64,000 nucleotides of DNA from Flemingiibacterium sp964430755 (GTDB lineage Bacteria > Bacillota > Clostridia > Oscillospirales > CAG-272): positions 5,115 through 69,114 of the forward strand of contig CAYSFT010000005.1 in NCBI GenBank assembly GCA_964430755.1, written 5' to 3'. The position numbers and the translations under genes are program-made. The stretch's first letter is position 1. Every line of letters starts with the position of its first letter. Below are positions 33,374 to 42,171 of the stretch, piece after piece. The notes under the pieces were generated by a model. The model saw nothing but the letters and a program-made list of their open reading frames with translations, did no database searches and was not told the origin of the DNA.

Positions 33374-34257
33374 GTAAAAACAGTCAGGATCTGCTTTCGA
33401 TAGTCGCCGAAAAGATGCCTGAGCTTTCAAAGGGACAAAAGCAGATTGCGTCCTATATGCTCGATCATTACGATAAGGCGGCTTATATGACTGCGGCAAA
33501 GCTCGGTTCGCTTGTCGGTGTTTCTGAATCGACGGTGGTACGCTTTGCCAACGAGCTTGGCTTTGACGGCTATCCCGAGCTTCAACATTCGCTTCAGGAG
33601 CTTATCCGAACCAAGCTGACAACTCTCCAGCGTATCGAGATTACAAACGACCGCATCGGCGATTCCGATCTTCTTGAAAAGGTGCTTATGTCGGACGTTG
33701 ACAAAATCAGACGCACGCTTGACGAGATCGACCGCGAAAGCTTCAATGATGCAGTTGATGCACTAATCGGCGCGAATATGATATATATCATCGGTATGCG
33801 CTCGTCGTCGTCCGTTGCAAGCTTCCTCTATCACTATCTGAATTTGATATTTCCGCACGTCAGACTTGTCAGAACAACAAGCGGCTCGGAGATATTTGAG
33901 CAGATACTTCGTATTTCCTCGGATGACGTTATCATCGGAATCAGCTTTCCGCGTTACTCGAAGCGTATAATCAACGCGCTCGAATATGCAAAATCGCAGT
34001 CGGCACACGTCATTGCGCTGACAGACAGTGCGGCTTCTCCGATTGCTGAACCGGCTGACGACCTTTTGCTTGCCAAAAGTGATATGGCATCATTTGTCGA
34101 TTCGCTGGTTGCGCCGCTTTCGATTGTCAATGCGTTGATCGTCGCTATCGGCAAAAAGAAGCAGGCGGAGCTTTCCGAAACGTTTGAGCGTCTTGAAAAT
34201 ATCTGGGACGAATATGAGGTATATGAAAAGCCCGATTCGTCCGGAACCGGAAAATAA
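33370..34257 (+). CDS. MurR/RpiR-family transcriptional regulator
   Basis: This encodes 295 residues. Residues 1-80 form the RpiR helix-turn-helix (SKGQKQIASYMLDHYDKAAY, then SLVGVSESTVVRFANELGF). Residues about 130-270 are a SIS sugar-phosphate-binding domain (IYIIGMRSSSSVASFL, IGISFPRYSKR). Such proteins sense sugar phosphates or amino sugars. The ATG overlaps the purD stop (ATGA), an unusual partner, so its targets are unclear. Confidence 0.85.
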   Translation: MSKNSQDLLSIVAEKMPELSKGQKQIASYMLDHYDKAAYMTAAKLGSLVGVSESTVVRFANELGFDGYPELQHSLQELIRTKLTTLQRIEITNDRIGDSDLLEKVLMSDVDKIRRTLDEIDRESFNDAVDALIGANMIYIIGMRSSSSVASFLYHYLNLIFPHVRLVRTTSGSEIFEQILRISSDDVIIGISFPRYSKRIINALEYAKSQSAHVIALTDSAASPIAEPADDLLLAKSDMASFVDSLVAPLSIVNALIVAIGKKKQAELSETFERLENIWDEYEVYEKPDSSGTGK

Positions 34258-34262
34258 TTATC

Positions 34263-35489
34263 ATGAAAAAAATCATAATAATCGGCGGAGGTGCTGCAGG
34301 TATGACTGCGGCTATCTTCGCGCGTGAAGCCGGTGCTGATGTCACGCTTATTGAGTGTAATGACCGACTCGGCAAAAAACTGCTTATAACCGGAAAAGGT
34401 CGCTGTAACGTCACAAACAACAGCGATGTCAATACCCATATCGAAAACACACCGACAAATCCGCGCTTTATGTACACGGCGCTCAACAACTTCACGCCGC
34501 AGGATGTTATGGAGTTCTTTGAGTCACTTGGTGTACCTCTTAAAACGGAGCGCGGCGACCGTGTTTTTCCTGTTTCCGATAAGGCAGGCGATATCTGCGG
34601 TGCGCTGAAGCGGCGTATCAACCGTCTTGGAGTTAATATTATAACTGCACGTGCGGAGAAGATCGCCCGTATTGATGAGGGATTTTCTGTAACCGCAAAC
34701 GGGGACGAGCTTTACTGCGATTCGCTGATACTTGCAACCGGTGGTGTTTCCTATCCGCTGACCGGCTCGACCGGTGACGGTTACAAATTTGCAAAATCGC
34801 TCGGTCATACTGTGGTTGAGCCGAAGCCGTCGCTTGTTCCGGTTGAATGTGAGGAAAAGTGGCTCAAGGAAGCGATGGGACTTTCGCTTCGCAATGTTTC
34901 GCTCACTGTTAAGGACGGCGACAAAGAGGTGTTTTTCGAGCAGGGCGAGATGTTACTCACGCATTTTGGTGTGTCAGGACCGCTTGTGCTTTCCGCCTCA
35001 AGTCATATGAAAGGGCTCGGAAATAAGAAATTCGATATGTTCATCGACCTGAAGCCGGCACTCAATTTTGAAACGCTTGATAAACGTCTGCAGAATGATT
35101 TCTCGAAAAATATCAACAGAGATTTTATAAATTCACTCGGCGAACTGCTCCCCTCAAAGCTGATACCGATAATTGTCAGACTTTCGGGAATTGACGGCAG
35201 ATGTAAATGCAACTCGATAACACGTGAGGAACGCCACAGACTTGTTTCACTTTTGAAGGCATTGCCGCTGACTGCGAAAAAGTTCCGTCCGATTGACGAG
35301 GCGATTATCACCTCAGGCGGCATTAACGTCAAGGAGATATCTCCCAAAACAATGGAATCGAAGATAGTTCCCGGGCTTTATTTTGCCGGTGAGATCATCG
35401 ACGTCGATGCGTACACGGGTGGCTTTAACTTACAGATAGCGTTTTCCACGGCACGCCTTGCGGCAGAATCTGCGGCGTATGAGTGGTAA
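34263..35489 (+). CDS. HI0933/YhiN-family flavoprotein
   Basis: This encodes 408 residues. The FAD-binding Rossmann motif is IIIIGGGAAGMTAAIFA at the start, followed by NDRLGKKLLITGKGRCNVTN, the hallmark of the HI0933 family. LATGGVSYPLTGSTGDG and YFAGEIIDVDAYTGGFNLQ near the end complete the FAD site. The biochemical role is unresolved. It lies 5 bases after the RpiR gene, and cmk follows 23 bases later. Confidence 0.9.
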   Translation: MKKIIIIGGGAAGMTAAIFAREAGADVTLIECNDRLGKKLLITGKGRCNVTNNSDVNTHIENTPTNPRFMYTALNNFTPQDVMEFFESLGVPLKTERGDRVFPVSDKAGDICGALKRRINRLGVNIITARAEKIARIDEGFSVTANGDELYCDSLILATGGVSYPLTGSTGDGYKFAKSLGHTVVEPKPSLVPVECEEKWLKEAMGLSLRNVSLTVKDGDKEVFFEQGEMLLTHFGVSGPLVLSASSHMKGLGNKKFDMFIDLKPALNFETLDKRLQNDFSKNINRDFINSLGELLPSKLIPIIVRLSGIDGRCKCNSITREERHRLVSLLKALPLTAKKFRPIDEAIITSGGINVKEISPKTMESKIVPGLYFAGEIIDVDAYTGGFNLQIAFSTARLAAESAAYEW

Positions 35490-35512
35490 AATTACGTACA
35501 GGAGAAATAATT

Positions 35513-36202
35513 ATGGATAAAATTGTAATCGCACTTGACGGTCCGAGCGGTGCAGGTAAAAGCTCGCTCGCAAAGGAGATTTCAAAGCGTCTCGGTATCG
35601 TCTATCTTGATACGGGTGCGCTTTACCGTACCGTGGGACTTTTTGCGAAGAAAAACAATGTCGATCCGCATGACGAGACGGCAGTTGAACCTCTGCTTTC
35701 CTCGCTTGATATTGATGTTGTTATTGAGGACGGCGTACAGCAGGTTTATTTAAACGGCGAATGTGTCGGTGATGCTATACGCACTCCCGAAATGTCGATG
35801 TATGCTTCGGCAGTGTCGGCATTGCCGTCCGTGCGTGCGTTTTTACTTGAGACACAGCGAGGATTTGCACGCCGTTCATCCGTTATCATGGACGGACGCG
35901 ATATCGGAAGTGTTGTTCTTCCCGATGCGGATGTTAAAATTTATCTCACGGCAAGCGATGAAGTTCGTGCGATGCGCCGTACAAAGGAACTGCTTGCGAA
36001 AGGTCAGAGCGTTACATTCGAGGAGGTTCTCTCCGATATGAAGAAGCGTGACCATGCGGATTCAACACGTGCGGTTGCACCTGCGATCAAGCCCGAGGAT
36101 GCGATCACGCTTGACAACAGCGAGCTTGATGAGGAGGGTACGGTTAAGCGTGCTCTTGAAATAATCGCAGATAAAACAAGTCGGGAGCAGACAGACAAAT
36201 GA
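35513..36202 (+). CDS. cmk: Cytidylate kinase
   Basis: This encodes 229 residues. It phosphorylates CMP and dCMP. Motifs: LDGPSGAGKSSLAKEI (P-loop), YLDTGALYR, MDGRDIGSVVLPDADVKIYL and a KKRDHADSTR segment. The ATG at 35513 has AGGAGA upstream. It begins the cmk-plsC-ispH/S1 set, whose members overlap by 4 bases each; this order is characteristic of Clostridia. Confidence 0.94.
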   Translation: MDKIVIALDGPSGAGKSSLAKEISKRLGIVYLDTGALYRTVGLFAKKNNVDPHDETAVEPLLSSLDIDVVIEDGVQQVYLNGECVGDAIRTPEMSMYASAVSALPSVRAFLLETQRGFARRSSVIMDGRDIGSVVLPDADVKIYLTASDEVRAMRRTKELLAKGQSVTFEEVLSDMKKRDHADSTRAVAPAIKPEDAITLDNSELDEEGTVKRALEIIADKTSREQTDK

Positions 36203-36819
36203 AATTTTACAAATGCCTTAAAAAATGCTTGCAGGGGCTTATAAAATTTATCTTCCGGATTCATATTCACGGTGCTGAAAATGAGCCGCAGGAGGGTGGA
36301 TATCTGCTCGTTTCAAACCACATCAGCTATATTGATGTCCTTGCCTGCGCGGTGACACTTAAACGTCAGATACGCTTCATGGCGAAAAAGGAACTTTTCA
36401 AAGTACCGCTGCTCGGCGGACTCATAAAAGCGCTCGGTGCGTTTCCCGTTGACAGAAAGGGTAATGCCGTTGCGCCAATAAGGAAGTCGATAGCTTTGCT
36501 TGAATCGGGCGAGGTTGTTGGTATGTTTCCGCAGGGACACCGCTTGATGAAACGCAAATTTGACACAACGAAGGACGAGATAAAGGGCGGTGCGGCGATG
36601 ACCTGCTGCCGCGCAAAGGTGCCGGTTCTGCCTGTGTTTATTGCAACTAAGAATGACCGCGTTATACCTTTTCGCAGAATTGATATTTATGTCGGCAAGC
36701 CGATTGCTTACGAGGAGTTCGGCTTCGAAAAGGGCGGTAACGATGAGTATATGCGCGGAATTGGAATGATATTTGACCGTATTGCCGAGCTTGCGCCTGA
36801 GGAGAGACGAAGCAAATGA
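36199..36819 (+). CDS. plsC: 1-acylglycerol-3-phosphate acyltransferase
   Basis: This encodes 206 residues. It acylates lysophosphatidic acid at the membrane. Motifs: SNHISYIDVLA (catalytic HxxxxD), FPVDRKGNA and VVGMFPQGHR (acceptor site, here PQGHR rather than the usual PEGTR), then VPVLPVFI. The start overlaps the cmk stop, and its stop overlaps the ispH start. Confidence 0.88.
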   Translation: MKFYKCLKKCLQGLIKFIFRIHIHGAENEPQEGGYLLVSNHISYIDVLACAVTLKRQIRFMAKKELFKVPLLGGLIKALGAFPVDRKGNAVAPIRKSIALLESGEVVGMFPQGHRLMKRKFDTTKDEIKGGAAMTCCRAKVPVLPVFIATKNDRVIPFRRIDIYVGKPIAYEEFGFEKGGNDEYMRGIGMIFDRIAELAPEERRSK

Positions 36820-38906
36820 GTGTTACTGTTGCAAAGCTTGCCGGATTTTGCTTTGGTGTGTCACGTGCCGTGGATGCCGTGGAAGCGGCTGTTCTTGAGG
36901 GCGGTACTATTTGTACGCTCGGTAAGCTGATTCACAATCCAGGATTTATACGTGAGCTTGAAGCGCGCGGCGTGCGTGTCATTGATTCGGATGACATCGA
37001 GACTGTTGCGGCAGCTGCTAACGAAGATAACCCCACGGTGGTGTGTACACGTGCACACGGCATTACCGCAGCGCTTGATGAACGTCTCACATCCCTTGCG
37101 GCGACAAATCCGTTTTTTAAGGTGCGCGACTGCACCTGTCCCTATGTAAAGAAGATTCACAATATTGCAAGGGACGAAACCGGGGACGACACCATTCTTT
37201 GCGTGCTTGGCGATGAAAACCATCCCGAGGTGCAGGGAATAGTCAGCTATGCGCGGTGTGAATATGTCATTTCGACATCGGCTGAGGAACTGTGCCGGAA
37301 GCTTGATGTGGTCAATATCACCAATAAACGACCGATTTTGGTAGCGCAAACCACTCAAAACCTAATAGAATGGAAAAAAACTATAAAAATTTTTGAAAAA
37401 CTATATACAAACGCGAAAATTTATGATACAATATGTAGTGTAACAGAAAATAGGCAGGATGAAGTCTTGAAGCTATCCCGAAAAATGGATATGATGATTA
37501 TTATTGGCGGAAAAGAGAGTTCCAACACGAACAAACTCTATGACATCAGTAAGAAAAATTTACCCCTTTCCTTTTTGATTGAAGATGCTTCCTCCATTCC
37601 GCTCGAGTATGTTCAGCCCCATATGAAGGTGGGAATTGCCGCAGGAGCTTCAACTCCCGGCAAAATTATTCAGGAGGTTCAAAATATTATGAGCGAGAAC
37701 ATTGAAAAAACATTTGAAGAGATGCTTGACGAGAGCATCAAAACCATCAAGAACGGCGACCGTATCACAGGCGTGATCACACAGGTTTCCGAAAACGAGA
37801 TCCAGGTTGAGATCCCCGGCGTAAAGTTCACCGGTTTCATTACATACGATGAAATCACCGATGATCCTGCTGTTAAGCTCTGCGAGCTCTACAAAGTTGG
37901 CGACGAGATCGATGCAAAGGTTCTCAAGGTTAACGACGCAGAGGGCACTGCAGCTCTCTCCAAGAAGAAGATTGATATTGATAAGAACTGGCAGGTTGTT
38001 GTTGAAGCTTCGGCAAACAACGCTGTTATCGACGCTAAGATCATCGACGTTGTAAAGGGCGGCATTATCGGTCTTTGCGACGGTGTACGTGTATTCATTC
38101 CTGCATCGCAGTCCGGTCTTCCCAAGGACGCTGACCTTAACACTCTCAAGGGTGAAACAAAGCAGGTTAAGATTATTGATATCAACGAGCAGAGAAAGCG
38201 CGTTGTTGCTTCTATCCGTATCGTTGAAAGAGAAGCTAACAAGGCAAAGCGTGACGCATTCTGGGCGCAGGTTGAGGAAGGTCAGCAGTACCGCGGTGAG
38301 GTTAAGAGCCTCATGAGCTACGGTGCATTCGTTGATCTCGGCGGTGTTGACGGTATGGTTCACTCCACAGAGCTTTCTTGGAGAAGAATCAAGCATCCTT
38401 CCGAGGTTGTTAATATCGGCGACGTTATCGACGTAACCGTTAAGGTTGTTGACAAGGAAGCAAAGAGAATTTCTCTCACATACAAGGCTCCCGACGAGGA
38501 TCCCTGGAAGCTCTTCACCGATAAGTATGCAGAGGGTGATGTTGCAACTGTTAAGGTCGTTTCCCTCATGGACTTTGGTGCATTTGCAGAGGTTGTTCCC
38601 GGTGCGGACGGTCTTATCCACGTTTCGCAGATCAGCCTTGACAAGATCAACAAGCCTGCTGACGTTCTCAAGGTTGGCGATGAGGTTGAGGCTAAGATCA
38701 CCAAGGTAGACCTTGAAAATCACAAGATCAGCCTTTCGATCAAGGCACTTCTCATCCCTGAGGTAACCGAGGAGGAAGCACCTGCAGAAGCAGCAGAGGA
38801 AGTTGTTGAAGCAGTTGAGGCTGTTGAAGAAGCTGTCGCTGAAGAAGCACCTGCAGTTGAGGAAGTACCGGCAGCAGAAGAAGCACCGGCAGCTGACGCT
38901 GAATAA
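36816..38906 (+). CDS. ispH: IspH fused to four S1 RNA-binding domains
   Basis: This encodes 696 residues. Residues 1-285 are 4-hydroxy-3-methylbut-2-enyl diphosphate reductase, the last step of the MEP isoprenoid pathway. The iron-sulfur Cys are in GFCFGVSRAV, RDCTCPYVKK and YDTICSVTENRQDE, with GGKESSNTNKL near 230. Residues about 305-650 hold four S1 motifs, for example EVKSLMSYGAFVDLGGVDGM and VVSLMDFGAFAEVVPGADGL. The last 45 residues are Ala/Glu-rich and repetitive. The fusion is known in Clostridia, where it stands in for ribosomal protein S1; whether it is processed is unclear. Confidence 0.93.
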   Translation: MSVTVAKLAGFCFGVSRAVDAVEAAVLEGGTICTLGKLIHNPGFIRELEARGVRVIDSDDIETVAAAANEDNPTVVCTRAHGITAALDERLTSLAATNPFFKVRDCTCPYVKKIHNIARDETGDDTILCVLGDENHPEVQGIVSYARCEYVISTSAEELCRKLDVVNITNKRPILVAQTTQNLIEWKKTIKIFEKLYTNAKIYDTICSVTENRQDEVLKLSRKMDMMIIIGGKESSNTNKLYDISKKNLPLSFLIEDASSIPLEYVQPHMKVGIAAGASTPGKIIQEVQNIMSENIEKTFEEMLDESIKTIKNGDRITGVITQVSENEIQVEIPGVKFTGFITYDEITDDPAVKLCELYKVGDEIDAKVLKVNDAEGTAALSKKKIDIDKNWQVVVEASANNAVIDAKIIDVVKGGIIGLCDGVRVFIPASQSGLPKDADLNTLKGETKQVKIIDINEQRKRVVASIRIVEREANKAKRDAFWAQVEEGQQYRGEVKSLMSYGAFVDLGGVDGMVHSTELSWRRIKHPSEVVNIGDVIDVTVKVVDKEAKRISLTYKAPDEDPWKLFTDKYAEGDVATVKVVSLMDFGAFAEVVPGADGLIHVSQISLDKINKPADVLKVGDEVEAKITKVDLENHKISLSIKALLIPEVTEEEAPAEAAEEVVEAVEAVEEAVAEEAPAVEEVPAAEEAPAADAE

Positions 38907-38920
38907 TTAAAATAAAGATA

Positions 38921-38963
38921 GAGCTTAATGCAATGTCGCTGCATGACGTTGTGCATTAGGCTC
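38921..38963 (+). terminator. Hairpin terminator after ispH/S1
   Basis: GAGCTTAATGCA (38921-38932) and TGCATTAGGCTC (38952-38963) form a 12-bp stem with one G-U pair. The tail TTGTCATAT is weak. Confidence 0.6.
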
Positions 38964-38995
38964 TTGTCATATAAATTTATAAAGAGGTTCGTATT

Positions 38996-39844
38996 ATGTC
39001 ATTCGCAGTCGGATTTGTAAAATTCACAAATAAAATATTTCCCGCGGTCGTTCATCCTTTCAACCTTGCAAACGACAAGAAAATGACTTATGCCGAATGG
39101 CAGTTTGAAAAGGGCGAGAGCACGATTGCCTGCTATAAGGGAATCTATACTCCCGAGGAGATGTTTTCGGGCAAGGAAATACTCGACATGGGATGCGGTG
39201 CTGCCGGAAAGAGCCTTTACTATGCCTCTCTCGGTGCGGCACGTGTCGTCGGCGTTGACATAGTTGAGCGTTACGAGGCTGAAGCGACTGCACTTGCAAA
39301 GAAGCTCGGTTACTCGGATGTATTCAAGTTTGTTCGAGCATCGGCGGACGCTCTGCCGTTCCCTGATGAGAGCTTTGATACGGTTATTATGAACGATTTC
39401 ATGGAGCACATTTCAAATCCCGAAGCGGCACTGAAAGAAGCACTGCGTTTGCTCAAGAAGAATGGACGTATATTTATAAATTTCCCTCCGTACTATCATC
39501 CGACAGGTGCACATCTTTCCGACACGATCCATATGCCGTGGATTCATATGTTACTCCCCGAGAAACAGCTTATCAAGGCATACAAGGCACTCGTAAAGGG
39601 CATTCCCGACGAGAAGGAACGTCTTGACCTTCGCATCACGACCGATTCCGACGGCACGGAAAGGCTTGGTTACATCAACAAAATGACGCTTAAGCGTTTT
39701 AAAAAGATACTTGCATTTCTTGAAATCAAACCTGCGCATTATCATGAAATACCGCTGCGTAAGTTTTTAACTCTGCTTGCAAAGCTGCCGTTTACAAAGG
39801 AGATGTTTGTTAAAATGGCGGTGTGTGTTATCGAGAAGCAGTGA
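38996..39844 (+). CDS. SAM-dependent methyltransferase
   Basis: This encodes 282 residues, class I fold: ILDMGCGAAGKSLYYASLG (motif I), VVGVDI (motif II), FVRASADALPFPDESFDTVI and MNDFMEHISNP, which together are typical of methyltransferase domain 11 proteins. The C-terminal 100 residues are helical and basic. Substrate is unknown. It has AGAGG upstream and its own terminator. Confidence 0.82.
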   Translation: MSFAVGFVKFTNKIFPAVVHPFNLANDKKMTYAEWQFEKGESTIACYKGIYTPEEMFSGKEILDMGCGAAGKSLYYASLGAARVVGVDIVERYEAEATALAKKLGYSDVFKFVRASADALPFPDESFDTVIMNDFMEHISNPEAALKEALRLLKKNGRIFINFPPYYHPTGAHLSDTIHMPWIHMLLPEKQLIKAYKALVKGIPDEKERLDLRITTDSDGTERLGYINKMTLKRFKKILAFLEIKPAHYHEIPLRKFLTLLAKLPFTKEMFVKMAVCVIEKQ

Positions 39845-39851
39845 ATATCAG

Positions 39852-39883
39852 TCCGACATCTTTTCGGAGGTGTCGGATTTTTT
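39852..39883 (+). terminator. Terminator of the methyltransferase gene
   Basis: TCCGACA (39852-39858) and TGTCGGA (39871-39877), then TTTTTT. Confidence 0.82.
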
Positions 39884-39885
39884 AT

Positions 39886-39930
39886 ATAAAAAACGGATTC
39901 GCCCACGTTCTACTGACAAACGTGGGCGAA
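39886..39930 (-). terminator. Terminator of the AbrB-type gene
   Basis: A perfect 12-bp stem, TTCGCCCACGTT/AACGTGGGCGAA (39898-39909 and 39919-39930). On the minus strand it is followed by TCCGTTTTTT. Confidence 0.82.
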
Positions 39931-39963
39931 CACTATATTATGGAGGACGGAAAAGTTTCTATT

Positions 39964-40209
39964 TTAGATCTGACGGTTCATGTCAACAAGGCACTGCTTG
40001 CAAACGAGCTTGCCCTTGTAGAGAATAACGTCATCTGCATTGCCGCAGAAAAGGCAGGCAGGAACATATTTTTTGAGGATGATCTTGTCTTCGTCAACGA
40101 AGATTTCAATTGAATCCTTGGTTTTGATGTCCATTTTATTACGCAGCTCAATGGGGAGCACTATTCTGCCCAGCTCGTCGATTCTGCGGACGATACCTGT
40201 GGATTTCAT
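39964..40209 (-). CDS. AbrB-family regulator with C-terminal zinc-ribbon-like motif
   Basis: This encodes 81 residues from ATG 40209. Residues 1-50 are an AbrB DNA-binding domain (MKSTGIVRRIDELGRIVLPI) close to that of SpoVT. Residues 51-81 add CLFCGNADDVILYKGKLVCK-QC, two CxxC pairs that probably bind zinc. It likely acts as a transition-state regulator of growth-phase genes. AAAGGAG is upstream. A consensus promoter lies about 75 bases before the start. Confidence 0.85.
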   Translation of the reverse strand: MKSTGIVRRIDELGRIVLPIELRNKMDIKTKDSIEIFVDEDKIILKKYVPACLFCGNADDVILYKGKLVCKQCLVDMNRQI

Positions 40210-40285
40210 GAGGTGTTCTCCTTTGCTATTTTTACATAACATTTCTTTTAGAGGATATATAAAGTCTGATTTCCTCTATGTATTA

Positions 40286-40314
40286 ATTTTACCACATTTA
40301 GGAAATTATGTCAA
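40286..40314 (-). promoter_or_regulatory. Promoter of the AbrB-type gene
   Basis: On the minus strand, TTGACA (40309-40314), a 17-bp spacer and TAAAAT (40286-40291). The AT-rich flank with repeated GGAAATT (near 40301 and 40353) may be an autoregulatory site. Confidence 0.7.
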
Positions 40315-40490
40315 TACATTATTTGACAAAAACTTCCACAAACTTACGCTTGGGAAATTGTGCAATTTACCTAATATTTCAAGTAATTACAAAAAATGCT
40401 ATATTTGTCGATTTATGTTTTGTGTATAGTTCCGCAGTAATAAAAAAATCCCAATTCGACAATCTGTTCCCGGATGAACGCTGTATTCAT

Positions 40491-40641
40491 AAGGCTCCCT
40501 CCGGGAGGGAAAGCTGTAAAAGATTGCTTCGCAGCTTTGAATGAGGAAGAATGCGTGTACGGAAAACGCAGCTGAATCGCATGGTTACGCAGGCTCCTTC
40601 CGTCACGCTTCGCGTGCCACCCCCCTCTCGGAGGGAGGCTT
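40491..40641. repeat. MITE-like element with GC-rich terminal inverted repeats
   Basis: It begins AAGGCTCCCTCCGGGAGGG, and the reverse complement of its end begins AAGCCTCCCTCCGAGAGGG. Inner palindromes include CACGCTTCGCGTG. It is 151 bp with no gene. Such AAGGCTCCCTC elements recur in clostridial genomes from memory. The rest of the 560-base gap (40210-40769) holds the abrB promoter and the terminator at 40688. Confidence 0.65.
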
Positions 40642-40687
40642 GGGTGAGTCATAGATTTCAGCGAGAACATAAAAGGTAAATGGGAGA

Positions 40688-40722
40688 TAAAAAAACACCG
40701 CTCACATATCTTGCAGCGGTGT
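40688..40722 (-). terminator. Terminator of the CapA-type lipoprotein gene
   Basis: On the minus strand, ACACCGCT and AGCGGTGT form an 8-bp stem followed by TTTTTT (stem 40695-40702 and 40715-40722). Confidence 0.8.
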
Positions 40723-40769
40723 CGATGATTCTACCGACCGTATAGCAATTGCTGTGAGCGGAATAATAT

Positions 40770-42008
40770 TTAGTTGGCGGTGGGATCGAGGACGAGATAG
40801 TCGCCCATTATATTCTCGGCATAGGCGATCATGTCGTCGGGGGTTGCATATGAGCCGTAAAGTCTGCCTGTGCCGTGATTTTTGGCGACGTCCGCAGGAT
40901 AGTCACGCAGGAAATAGAGATGCGAATTAAAGTAACTCGGGCCGTAGAAAAACGCGGTTGGGATAAACTCGGGCGATTCGATTGTGATCTCCCCGTCACT
41001 CATGGCGACTATATCGAACGTGAGGAATCCGCCGACCATGTTCTGCCAATACTGCATTGCGGAGAGGAGATTTCCAAGCGAATATATGCAGAGTGTTTCG
41101 CCGTGATCGGTTTCGATCCATTCGATTGGCTGGAGCACATGAGGATGGTGACCGATGATAACATCAGCGCCGTTATCGGCAAGCAGCTTTGCAACTCTTT
41201 TTTGTTCAGGAGTTGGCGTCGAGATGTTTTCTTCGCCCCAGTGGATGGAAACGAAAACAAGGTCTGCGGCGTTTTTTGCAAGCTCACACTGCCGGATGAT
41301 ATCATTATCGTTGATATATGGTACAACAAGCTCGGATGAGACGGGCAGACTCAAACCGTTTGTTCCGTAGGTATAGGAGAGAAAGGCCATTGATATGCCT
41401 TCGCGCTCTATGACTCTGATATTGTCATAATCCTCACGGCTACGGTAACCGCCGATCATCAGAATATCGCTCATTTCCTCGGACTGCCAGAAGTCGATGG
41501 TTGCTTCGAGTCCTTTTGCACCCTTGTCGCACATATGATTGTTTGCGATGCCGACAATATCGAAGCCGATGTCAAGCAGATCACGTCCGAGATCCTGCGG
41601 TGAATTGAAATGAGGATAACCCGAGAGTGCAAATCCGTCACCGCACATTAATGTTTCCTGATTTATAAATGCAAGGTCGAAGCTTGCTATATAGTCGATT
41701 ACATCTGCATACATTGGTTTAAAGTTATATGCACGTGTTTCGGGTGTGGCACGTCGCTCTGCGTCCATGTAGATGCAGGGGTGAATGACATTGTCACCTG
41801 CGGCGAGGAATGAGATACGTGCGCTTTCCGTCGGTTCGCTGATCGGTTCTTCGGGAACTGCGGCGGCATCGGTTGTTAATGTAATGTCGTGGACCGTTTC
41901 GGTAGTTGTGCCAGTGGCAGTGGTTTCGATTGGTTCAGATGTGTTTTGTGTGCACGCGGAGAGGAGCAGTGTCAGTGCCGCCGCGAGCAATATAATTCTT
42001 TTTGTCAT
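40770..42008 (-). CDS. CapA-family lipoprotein, putative metallophosphatase
   Basis: This encodes 412 residues from ATG 42008, with GAGGT 5 bases upstream. The lipoprotein signal is MTKRIILLAAALTLLLSAC. A Thr/Glu-rich linker follows (22-60). The CapA/PGA_cap domain (65-370) has AAGDNVIHPCIYMD, IVGIANNHMCDKG, VSIHWGEE, DVIIGHHPHVLQPIEW and CIYSLGNLL, a calcineurin-like metal fold used in poly-gamma-glutamate capsule synthesis. No pgsB or pgsC is nearby, so the role is unclear. The membrane outer face is its likely site. Confidence 0.83.
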   Translation of the reverse strand: MTKRIILLAAALTLLLSACTQNTSEPIETTATGTTTETVHDITLTTDAAAVPEEPISEPTESARISFLAAGDNVIHPCIYMDAERRATPETRAYNFKPMYADVIDYIASFDLAFINQETLMCGDGFALSGYPHFNSPQDLGRDLLDIGFDIVGIANNHMCDKGAKGLEATIDFWQSEEMSDILMIGGYRSREDYDNIRVIEREGISMAFLSYTYGTNGLSLPVSSELVVPYINDNDIIRQCELAKNAADLVFVSIHWGEENISTPTPEQKRVAKLLADNGADVIIGHHPHVLQPIEWIETDHGETLCIYSLGNLLSAMQYWQNMVGGFLTFDIVAMSDGEITIESPEFIPTAFFYGPSYFNSHLYFLRDYPADVAKNHGTGRLYGSYATPDDMIAYAENIMGDYLVLDPTAN

Positions 42009-42044
42009 GGTGTACCTCATGTCATTTGCGTAATACTTAAATAT

Positions 42045-42073
42045 AGTATACCATAAACAAAAAAATATGTAAA
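42045..42073 (-). promoter_or_regulatory. Promoter of the CapA-type gene
   Basis: On the minus strand, TTTACA (42068-42073), a 17-bp spacer and TATACT (42045-42050). Confidence 0.7.
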
Positions 42074-42091
42074 GCGATTTTGATAAAAGCA

Positions 42092-42144
42092 TTGTAATTT
42101 TTGTCGAAATATGATAGAATAGTATTTGATCGTATACCGTATAC
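42092..42144 (+). promoter_or_regulatory. Promoter and palindrome upstream of the lipid kinase
   Basis: TTGTAA (42092-42097), a 17-bp spacer and TAGAAT (42115-42120). A perfect GTATAC-C-GTATAC palindrome (42132-42144) lies just after the likely start and could be an operator. Confidence 0.58.
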
Positions 42145-42171
42145 TCTAAAGAGAAAGGACGTTTGAATCCG

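Noticed and set aside
37650..38723. 357-codon minus-strand frame opposite the S1 domains
   Set aside because: It is antisense to clear S1 repeats, and its own internal repetition is only the mirror of those repeats.
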